The notes under the pieces: generated by a model
Told to the model about the DNA's origin: nothing
What the model saw: the letters and a program-made list of their open reading frames with translations, nothing else
Databases searched by the model: none
Shown here: piece after piece, positions 13,829-18,362 of the stretch
How the letters are laid out: each line of letters opens with the position of its first letter
How positions within the stretch are numbered: position 1 is the stretch's first letter
Translations under genes and position numbers: made by a program
Assembly: GCA_014523665.1 (NCBI GenBank)
Contig: JAATVR010000355.1
Coordinates: forward strand, 1-18,362
DNA length: 18,362 bases
Source: Nitrososphaerales archaeon TH526
GTDB lineage: Archaea; Thermoproteota; Nitrososphaeria; Nitrososphaerales; Nitrososphaeraceae
Reading direction: 5' to 3'

Positions 13829-14251
13829 ATGTATGACAATCGCGAAGAACATAAAATTGCTGACTCGAAAGAAGTTCATGAAGAAACCACATCAACTGTT
13901 GCTAGAAATAACATCTTAACATTGATGGATAATTTCATTGAACAAATATTCCAGATCAGGAGAACTCTACTGGGAGTTTCGATCTGTGCATTAATACTTT
14001 CTCCAATTGCAATAGGTCTATCTATATTTTTGATAAGGCACCCATCATTTTTTTCCATATTAGAAATCCAAAGTGATTTCGGAATAATTTTGGGCTTCTT
14101 ACTTGCAGCCATAATTAGCATATCCTCTATATGGCTTATTACTGGTACAAGACAGTACAGAAAAATTGGCTCGTGGAATAGTCGTTATAAAGAATTTATG
14201 TCAGAGAAAGAACAGATGGACCGGAAACTTGCATCCAAATATGGATATTGA
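13829..14251 (+). CDS. Two-helix membrane protein
   Basis: The 140 residues form a charged N-terminal cytoplasmic region (1-40, rich in Glu, Lys, His and Thr), two transmembrane helices (about 46-69 and 84-106) joined by a short loop containing HPSFFSILEIQSDFG, and a basic, helical C-terminal tail (107-140). Both ends should be cytoplasmic, judging by the basic residues at RR (44-45) and R-Q-Y-R-K (108-112). I do not recognise a named family, and no catalytic motif is visible. A strong TATA box upstream and unbroken coding sequence with typical codon use support a real gene. It stands alone, with no operon partner, and a hairpin follows about 45 bases after its stop. Confidence 0.75.
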   Translation: MYDNREEHKIADSKEVHEETTSTVARNNILTLMDNFIEQIFQIRRTLLGVSICALILSPIAIGLSIFLIRHPSFFSILEIQSDFGIILGFLLAAIISISSIWLITGTRQYRKIGSWNSRYKEFMSEKEQMDRKLASKYGY

Positions 14252-14297
14252 TAGGAATAGATTTTCATTTTATACCAATTTCTGGTGATACTCTAAG

Positions 14298-14321
14298 TTG
14301 AATCTTCGAGGGTAGATTCAA
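14298..14321. terminator. Hairpin downstream of the two-helix membrane protein gene
   Basis: TTGAATCT and AGATTCAA form a perfect 8-bp stem with an 8-base loop. A T-rich stretch (CTTTTAAAT) follows within about 20 bases. The position fits a 3' end signal, though archaeal termination rarely needs a hairpin. Confidence 0.4.
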
Positions 14322-14532
14322 TTCATGATCTTTTAAATCATAATTTTAGGATTATTTTTCATCATTAGCATCATTAACATCTTAATGACTATAGTAGAGT
14401 TGGGAGCTAAAAAACTAAACTAAAAGGCGAAGTTATGTAAAAAAAACAGAAGCAAGACATTATTACAATCATTGGTATAATTAATATCAATAAATTAGTC
14501 CATAGACCGGTTTTTATTCAACAGAAATGATT

Positions 14533-14787
14533 CTACGATAAAAGATCTAGCATAATCCTTAATTGTGCTATTTCTCTCTCTATTGTTGAGCGATCGGCCT
14601 CATCAATAGAGTACTTTAGGAGCGTTATACAAGCTTCCAATTCAGATATAATGATATCCTTCTTATCGAGACAAAGTCCGTGATATGATTCGATTAATGT
14701 ATATGTCACCCTCTTTCCATTTTCTTCCTTACAACTGCATGTCCTTGCAGAGATCGGCATTGATACTTCTGAGTCGCAAATGTTCAT
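14533..14787 (-). CDS. Small helical protein with N-terminal cysteines (84 residues)
   Basis: I do not recognise this family. Residues 1-20 hold three Cys (Cys4, Cys17, Cys19, the latter two as a Cys-x-Cys pair), with a fourth at Cys39. Residues 45-84 form two amphipathic helices (ISELEACITLLKYSIDEA and TIEREIAQLRIMLDLL) likely to make a helical hairpin. There is no signal peptide or membrane helix, so the protein should be cytoplasmic. The Cys residues could bind a metal, although the spacing is not a standard zinc ribbon. A TATA-like TTTAATA about 25 bp upstream on the minus strand places transcription at the ATG itself, which supports a real leaderless gene. The function and partners are unknown. 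Confidence 0.6.
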   Translation of the reverse strand: MNICDSEVSMPISARTCSCKEENGKRVTYTLIESYHGLCLDKKDIIISELEACITLLKYSIDEADRSTIEREIAQLRIMLDLLS

Positions 14788-15011
14788 ATTAGCAATATAG
14801 CACCTCGTTATTAAATCGATAAGTATATGGATCTAGTATTACTATTTGCAGATATAGCCCGTTGCTGATATAGCGAATTGTGATTGAAGTTTTTCAAATC
14901 TATTCATCATTCTAATTTAGGTACGAAGTACGTATATAACTATAGACTAACTATGTTATCTTTCCTACTTCTTTCTTACTCTTTTCCTATTTATTTAATA
15001 CTTTATTTTAA

Positions 15012-15028
15012 GTTTCTATCATAGAAAC
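15012..15028. repeat. 17-bp perfect palindrome
   Basis: GTTTCTAT and ATAGAAAC flank a single C. The geometry (8-1-8) is the same as the palindrome at 556-572, but the sequence differs. It could be an operator or a small hairpin. Confidence 0.45.
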
Positions 15029-15210
15029 AGAAATATCATGAAAGTTGAAAGTAAATTGAAAATTAAGAAAGTGGATGCAACCTGATTTTTTGATCGCTAG
15101 TACTTTATGACATTAAGAATGAATACCACGACTTTAAGTTATCCCTGTACAATCAAGAATGCAGTTGAACCAGATTGAGTTGCATGTTTTATAGATAATC
15201 TACTCAAAAG

Positions 15211-15220
15211 AAATATATTT
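15211..15220 (+). promoter_or_regulatory. TATA box of the cupredoxin-like gene
   Basis: AAATATATTT is centred 28 bp before the ATG at 15244, giving a leaderless transcript. Confidence 0.5.
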
Positions 15221-15243
15221 TCATGATAAACATTTAGATCGTA

Positions 15244-16089
15244 ATGCTACGGTCTAGAATAGCAATATTCATAATGTTTACGGTATCAGCTTATTGTTTA
15301 ATCTCCGCCTATCCATCGCCACATGTAACTTATGCAACTACCAATGCAACTACCAACACTAATACAAATACAAATGTGGGTATTGTTCCTACAGCTGAAG
15401 TCGTTCATTCATCGGAATCGATGAAAGTTCCTCCATCTGTCGGAACATTTGTGATTCTAATTGCTAACGAAGCGCATGAAAATTGGTCTGACGAGAAGCA
15501 CAAGCTTATCACAGATAAAAATGCGTACTATGTTCCAACAAATCTCATAGTACCAAAGGGAACTGGCTTACTATTTCTGGATGCTGACGCACCATGGGAT
15601 ACTCCACATCCCCACACCATTGAATTGCATGATGGTGCAGGTAATGCTGTTTACAGTACAGGACAGTTAGATTATACAAATAGCTCTAAACCGACAGTAC
15701 TTCAAAATCCTGGAACATATGAAATAGTTGACAAAAGTTATGATACCAAGGAAGCAAAAATAACAGTTTTAGAGAATGAGACATCTAGTGGAAATCTCAT
15801 ATTAGGGGGATTTTACACTCCAACTAACCAAGTAGAGAACACCGAGGATAACGATGGTGTATCTCATCCCGGTTCGCTTCAATATTACAAAGAGGCATTT
15901 AACAAGGAGGGATTCGATATACTCAGTGAATACAACTTTACATATGCTACATGTGATTATTGCCCTGGAGGATTCTGGCCTGACAATAAATCCGGAGAAC
16001 ATACATTGCTAATTTATGGTACACAACAACCACTTTCGGATGCATTGGAGAAACTAGGAAAGTTAGTTAAGGACAATGTGTATATTTAA
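15244..16089 (+). CDS. Secreted cupredoxin-fold protein
   Basis: The 281 residues open with a signal peptide (core about 6-20, cleavage near 23-31), followed by an Asn/Thr-rich linker (32-44). A cupredoxin-like beta domain spans about 66-176. It contains YYVPTNLIVPKGTGLLFLDA, the His-Pro-His-Thr element (His122, His124) and the closing strand NPGTYEIVDKS to AKITVLEN. The usual Cys-x(n)-His-x(n)-Met copper loop is absent, so a type 1 copper site is unlikely in standard form; a His-only metal site remains possible. A second domain (about 184-281) has a CDYC motif (Cys237, Cys240) in FTYATCDYCPGGFWPDN and no family I can name. Thaumarchaea depend heavily on extracytoplasmic copper proteins, so an electron-transfer or copper-handling role is plausible but unproven. 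Confidence 0.82.
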   Translation: MLRSRIAIFIMFTVSAYCLISAYPSPHVTYATTNATTNTNTNTNVGIVPTAEVVHSSESMKVPPSVGTFVILIANEAHENWSDEKHKLITDKNAYYVPTNLIVPKGTGLLFLDADAPWDTPHPHTIELHDGAGNAVYSTGQLDYTNSSKPTVLQNPGTYEIVDKSYDTKEAKITVLENETSSGNLILGGFYTPTNQVENTEDNDGVSHPGSLQYYKEAFNKEGFDILSEYNFTYATCDYCPGGFWPDNKSGEHTLLIYGTQQPLSDALEKLGKLVKDNVYI

Positions 16090-16114
16090 AATTAAGCAGG
16101 ATTAGCAATGTCTA

Positions 16115-16207
16115 TCAAAATAAAATATTTGTATTAGAAAATCCTTCAATTTCTTTCAATGTTATTTTAATATGATTACCCACATTTCCTTCAACATCAT
16201 ATAGCAA
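16115..16207 (-). pseudogene. Short protein-like fragment, possible C-terminal gene remnant
   Basis: From TTG 16205-16207 to TGA 16115-16117 the minus strand encodes 30 residues, including YDVEGNVGNHIKITLKEIEG. The composition looks like real protein rather than random AT-rich translation, but a TAA lies just three codons upstream (16214-16216) and no longer frame is attached. It may be the tail of a lost gene, or chance. It converges on the cupredoxin gene. No family is assigned. Confidence 0.25.
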
Positions 16208-16231
16208 ACTAATTTAGAGGGAAATATCAAA

Positions 16232-16245
16232 TAACGGAAACGTTA
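16232..16245. other. GAAA-tetraloop hairpin
   Basis: TAACG and CGTTA enclose GAAA. This is a short stem with a GNRA-type loop, found in a gene-free stretch. Confidence 0.3.
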
Positions 16246-16344
16246 AGGGACATGGTATGGTAATTTTCTTCTGCGATTTTCATATGGATTTAACTTAATT
16301 AATGTTATTGTATGTTATAATATATTACCACTTTTGGTTAATAT

Positions 16345-16396
16345 AACTAGTAAGTTAGCCTAGTTCAGCCAAGTCTAGTATGATCTAATCCTAGAC
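16345..16396 (+). other. Two tandem stem-loops downstream of a TATA-like run
   Basis: AACTAG and CTAGTT (16345-16365) enclose a 9-base loop. GTCTAG and CTAGAC (16373-16396) enclose a 12-base loop. A TATA-like run, TATAATATATTA (about 16315-16326), lies about 25 bp upstream. The pair could be the leader of the 39-codon frame at 16412 or a small RNA. No known RNA family was recognised. Confidence 0.3.
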
Positions 16397-16411
16397 GGTC
16401 TGCGGTAGTTA

Positions 16412-16531
16412 ATGACATTAGGAATAGGAGGAACCGCCTTACCTTATCCTGTCTTCGACCTCTATGACTATAACGCAATACTAATATCAAAGGCTTGCAA
16501 GGAAGAAAACATTCAAAGTATTAAAGAGTAA
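16412..16531 (+). CDS. Possible 39-residue protein
   Basis: ATG to TAA encodes 39 residues that start MTLGIGGTALPYPVFDLYDY and end with a charged helix (ISKACKEENIQSIKE). The amino-acid balance is protein-like, with Pro, Tyr, Asp, Lys and Glu and a probable C-terminal helix, but there is no signal peptide, membrane helix or known motif. A TATA-like run about 90 bp upstream would give a leader of about 67 bases containing the two tandem stem-loops. Its length is within chance for this AT content, so the call is weak. It could also be the start of a longer gene now broken, since the region just after it is rich in stops. Confidence 0.28.
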   Translation: MTLGIGGTALPYPVFDLYDYNAILISKACKEENIQSIKE

Positions 16532-16655
16532 TTTGAGTAGTGAAATACGCGAACTTATTTCTTGATTGTAAAGTTAATTAAGATGCTAGAATCAAAGTCA
16601 AAAGTAAGAAAGAATATCAACACGGACTCATTATCGTAGCTTCAACCAATAGAGG

Positions 16656-17218
16656 ATGATGACGAGAGCGGAGAAGATGATAAGAATGAGATTCAGAAAT
16701 AGAAATAAAGACAAAGGTGAAAAGTCAATTGTGTCCTATTATGCACAATATATAGGACTTCTCGGATCAATTAAGTATATCCCAACAGACCAGGATACAT
16801 ATATCCATTTGTATGAAGATATGCTAATTGTCCAATTCCTAAAAATAAAGGGTGTCATGATTACCATTCCATATAACTCCATAGTAGATATCTTGAATCT
16901 GGATGGGGGTGAGAAGATTTCCGCAGGAGGGTAGTTGGAGCAGGTTTGATTGCACTACCGTTGGCTATTGTCGGTGCATTATGGAAAAAACACCACATAA
17001 TAACCGCAATTAAATATCTTGACTCTGCAACAGAACCCGAAACACTCGCATTGGACTTTGGTGACAACATAGAATATGTACAGCCATACATATTTGAGAA
17101 AATATTAATGTCAAGACAGGGAGTAAATTATTACTACACCGATGAAAATGTATTACCACCATTACAACAGCAAGAGCAACAAGAAGATACAGATCGGAAA
17201 GAAACCCGAGAAAAGTAG
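16656..17218 (+). pseudogene. Frameshifted gene for a PH-like, membrane-associated protein
   Basis: Two consecutive frames belong to one protein. The first (16656-16934, 92 residues) has a basic N-terminus and a beta-rich segment (about 35-84) containing LLGSIKYIPTDQDTYIHLYE and the strand pair IPYNSIVDIL. It ends at TAG 16932-16934. The second frame, one base earlier, is open from 16913 to 17218 and continues RRVVGAGLIALPLAIVGALW, a membrane-inserting hairpin or helix. It then has YLDSATEPETLALDFGDNIE, a strand pair typical of PH-like barrels, and a Gln-rich tail. The shift must occur between 16913 and 16931. A one-base deletion would explain it. No canonical slippery heptamer is seen, so programmed frameshifting is unlikely though not excluded. 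If translated separately, the second part could start at TTG 16946. The first start is uncertain; several ATGs cluster within 11 codons. Confidence 0.68.
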
Positions 17219-17372
17219 ATAGTGCATCCCTTCTAAAACTGGCACCGGCCGCCAGAGGGGCAAGAGTGGTAATGCCTATGTCTACGTAGCATGATTAATG
17301 TTTAAAACGTGAGAAATAACTTCGCCGTCTGTTTATCATACGACATTGAATTCCGCTTTCATTATACTATTA
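17219..17372. other. GC-richer intergenic patch with inverted repeat
   Basis: CTGGC and GCCAG enclose ACCGGCC at about 17239-17255, in a patch far richer in G+C than its surroundings. It lies just after the PH-like gene and may be a 3' structure. There is no T-run after it and no gene. Confidence 0.3.
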
Positions 17373-17513
17373 TTATGTAGTATTATTCATTAACATAGCT
17401 ATCCCTTGTTCCAATTCTAGATTGAGATTATCGTTGTCTGTATTGGTCTCCTGAAATTCTGCTAAGTGATGATTGGACACGGTAATCAGCAAACAGAGTA
17501 AAGGTAATAACAA
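17373..17513 (-). CDS. Possible 46-residue secreted peptide
   Basis: TTG at 17511-17513 to TAA at 17373-17375 encodes a leucine-rich signal-like core (LLPLLCLLITV) followed by an acidic, Asn-rich mature part (SNHHLAEFQETNTDNDNLNL) and the end MLMNNTT. The hydrophobic-then-acidic organisation resembles small secreted proteins, and the Cys in the core could be a lipobox-like site. The only start is TTG, since an in-frame TAG lies four codons upstream. A CGATATTTTA element on the minus strand is close by but not at ideal spacing. On the opposite strand, the zinc-finger fragment's in-frame open region begins a few bases beyond. Treat it as tentative. Confidence 0.3.
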   Translation of the reverse strand: MLLPLLCLLITVSNHHLAEFQETNTDNDNLNLELEQGIAMLMNNTT

Positions 17514-17526
17514 AAAGATCGGCTAA

Positions 17527-17823
17527 AATATCGGAAGAGAATACCGGGATCCAAACACAGTTAAAGTCCCTATAGCGTCTTCACCGCTTTCACCCCTTCA
17601 CCCATCTGGAGAATTTCCACCAAAGTGTTATCACTGCACTGTCAATGGATTCACGACCAAGGACCAATATGAAGAACGTGGTGTTAGACTGCACAAGAAT
17701 TTACCATTGTACCCTGGACCTGCAGATTTACAGAAACATGGGTTAATGCCGCAAGGTATGTCATGGGAGCAACAATTACCAAGAGAACAATATTTTGAAT
17801 TTGAATTGGAGTCCAAGAAATGA
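17527..17823 (+). pseudogene. Start-less zinc-finger-domain fragment
   Basis: The frame runs from just after TAA 17524-17526 to TGA 17821-17823, giving 98 residues, and has no ATG, GTG or TTG before residue 74. It contains PPKCYHCTVNGF (31-42), a Cys-x2-Cys pair (Cys34, Cys37), a His at 56 and the element PLYPGPADLQKHGLMPQGMSWE (split at residues 60-81). This combination, a Cys-x2-Cys finger followed by a YP-x(n)-ADL-x-K-x-G-x-x-PQG-x-x-W tail, is one I associate with the C-termini of larger thaumarchaeal proteins, some of them replication or mobile-element related. The likely reading is a 3' fragment of such a gene whose 5' part is lost; a nonsense codon at 17524 is another possibility, since the frame above it is open back to TTG 17473. 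The minus-strand frame 17631-17828 is its shadow. Confidence 0.62.
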
Positions 17824-18007
17824 CGCATTTCAATAATACCAATTCAGATACAGTTAGCTAATTTAATGTAGAATTATACGGTAGTATTTTTAAGAGTTTT
17901 CTACTTGAACTCCATAGAATTTTCTAAATGTTAGCAACTAATTTATTTCTTACAGGCTGTACATGAAATGGTATGACCGAGTTTTCAGCAAATTATTAGC
18001 CAGCCAG

Positions 18008-18115
18008 CTAGCGGCCGCCATCCATATTACTATCGCGTTCATGTTGCATATGATCATGAATTTGGTTTGAACATGATGGACATTTATCAGCAGTTTTTGT
18101 TTTTGACATAAACAT
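18008..18115 (-). CDS. Possible 35-residue Cys/His metal-binding peptide
   Basis: ATG at 18113-18115 to TAG at 18008-18010 encodes 35 residues. Cys12 and Cys15 form a KCPSCS knuckle, and His20, His22 and His25 follow in NQIHDHMQHE, a dense set of potential metal ligands. A Cys-x2-Cys knuckle next to a His cluster is uncommon in random translation. Met3 (18107-18109) is an alternative start. A TTTAATAGATAT element on the minus strand (about 18150-18162) could serve as promoter with a leader of roughly 15-20 bases. It could also be a zinc-ribbon fragment of a larger lost gene. Confidence 0.35.
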   Translation of the reverse strand: MFMSKTKTADKCPSCSNQIHDHMQHERDSNMDGGR

Positions 18116-18201
18116 CGCATCACAGCATACTAAACTTCAATCTCCAGCATATCTATTAAAGCTTAGAGTGAGGTGAGATTGAGAGCAATTATTTTAAAAG
18201 C

Positions 18202-18208
18202 TATTATA
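18202..18208 (+). promoter_or_regulatory. TATA-like element of the right-edge gene
   Basis: TATTATA is centred 27 bp before the ATG at 18232, giving a leaderless transcript. Confidence 0.4.
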
Positions 18209-18231
18209 GAGATTGAGATTCATGGTATGAC

Positions 18232-18362
18232 ATGGCTAGAACTTCTTCAAAGAAACGTTCATCAAAAAAAACTTCATCTACCAAATATGATGTTATTATA
18301 AAGGCCAAGGCGACCAGTACCAGAATTGTTGATATTAGCAATGTAATCGTAAGGTTTGAGAG
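18232..18362 (+). CDS. N-terminal part of a basic-tailed protein (cut by window edge)
   Basis: The ATG at 18232 opens a frame of 43 complete codons that is still open at the end of the window. The first 18 residues are Lys/Arg/Ser-rich (MARTSSKKRSSKKTSSTK) and probably disordered. They are followed by what looks like a beta strand (YDVIIKAKA) and a second strand or helix (RIVDISNVIVRFE). The basic tail suggests contact with nucleic acid or an acidic partner. The TATA-like element at leaderless spacing supports the start. Too little is visible to name a family. Confidence 0.55.
   Translation, partial: MARTSSKKRSSKKTSSTKYDVIIKAKATSTRIVDISNVIVRFE

Larger units (their letters stand above)
14788..15243. 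other. Gap with direct repeat, 17-bp palindrome and promoter
   Basis: GATATAGC occurs twice, 16 bp apart (14851-14858 and 14867-14874). A 17-bp palindrome lies at 15012-15028. A very short frame, ATG 15038 to TGA 15083-15085, would encode 15 mostly Lys/Val/Glu residues and is followed by six T's; I do not call it a gene. The right end holds the promoter of the cupredoxin-like gene. Confidence 0.4.
16090..16655. other. Gap with candidate fragments and hairpins
   Basis: This stretch has no long gene. It contains a minus-strand protein-like fragment (16115-16207), a GAAA-capped hairpin (16232-16245), two tandem hairpins (16345-16396), a 39-codon plus-strand frame (16412-16531) and an 18-codon frame (ATG 16583 to TAG 16637-16639). 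The latter is followed after its stop by a very acidic in-frame stretch (IEDDDESGEDDKN) that overlaps the start of the next gene in another frame. Confidence 0.4.
17824..18231. other. Intergenic stretch with a small minus-strand frame
   Basis: No long gene is present. The stretch contains a 35-residue Cys/His-rich frame (18008-18115) and a GC-rich island with GCTAGC and GCGGCCGC palindromes (about 18006-18018). The right end holds the promoter of the last gene. Confidence 0.35.

Noticed and set aside
13876..14121. Minus-strand frame opposite the two-helix membrane protein
   Set aside because: A shadow; the sense gene has a strong TATA box and topology that obeys the positive-inside rule.
16345..16410. 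Possible tRNA in the tandem-hairpin region
   Set aside because: No T-loop consensus, no acceptor stem pairing and low G+C for an archaeal tRNA.
16913..16934. Programmed -1 frameshifting in the PH-like gene
   Set aside because: No X-XXY-YYZ slippery heptamer or clear downstream stem was found in the 20-base window; a one-base deletion is simpler.
16861..17091. Minus-strand frame across the PH-like gene
   Set aside because: It spans the frameshift only by chance; the sense frames form one coherent protein.

Overview
The window is AT-rich (roughly one third G+C by eye) and reads as an archaeal chromosome, most likely an ammonia-oxidising thaumarchaeon of the Nitrososphaera/Nitrosocosmicus type. 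The evidence is archaeal TATA boxes about 25-28 bp upstream of start codons with almost no leader, common TTG/GTG starts, heavy use of ATA/AGA/GGA/GTA codons, a soluble histidine kinase with thaumarchaeal-style sensor repeats, secreted cupredoxin-like and Gln/Asn/Thr-rich proteins, and many small membrane proteins. No database search was run, so the lineage is an inference.

Layout. 1-2500: a coiled-coil basic protein and a convergent histidine kinase, separated by four consecutive perfect inverted repeats. 2650-5000: an ASCH-domain protein, remnants of a tyrosine recombinase and of an unidentified ORF, a 24-residue membrane microprotein and a class I methyltransferase. 5290-9050: an esterase of the alpha/beta-hydrolase fold, a small membrane protein, a 10-helix membrane protein and a membrane-anchored coiled-coil protein. 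9158-9509: a decayed secreted beta-propeller gene.

9678-12596 is the most coherent functional unit. Three minus-strand genes encode an O6-alkylguanine-DNA alkyltransferase (ogt), a COG3826-type 2OG-Fe(II) oxygenase and an AlkB-type dioxygenase. A ribbon-helix-helix protein with a Gln/Ala repeat linker is transcribed divergently from ogt. The 82-bp divergent region carries five GATAG[C/T] hexamers, two of the pairs being perfect palindromes, interleaved with both TATA boxes. I propose a regulated alkylation-damage module: direct reversal by alkyl transfer (Ogt), oxidative demethylation (AlkB), a third oxygenase of unknown substrate, and a candidate autoregulator.

12722-18362: a secreted protein, two small conserved-looking proteins, a secreted cupredoxin-fold protein, a frameshifted PH-like membrane-associated gene, a start-less zinc-finger fragment, several tiny ORFs with Cys/His or signal-peptide features, and the start of a basic-tailed protein that runs off the right edge. 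The number of broken genes (recombinase, propeller, PH-like protein, zinc-finger fragment) marks this as an eroding accessory region. I saw no tRNA, rRNA, CRISPR array or intact insertion sequence.
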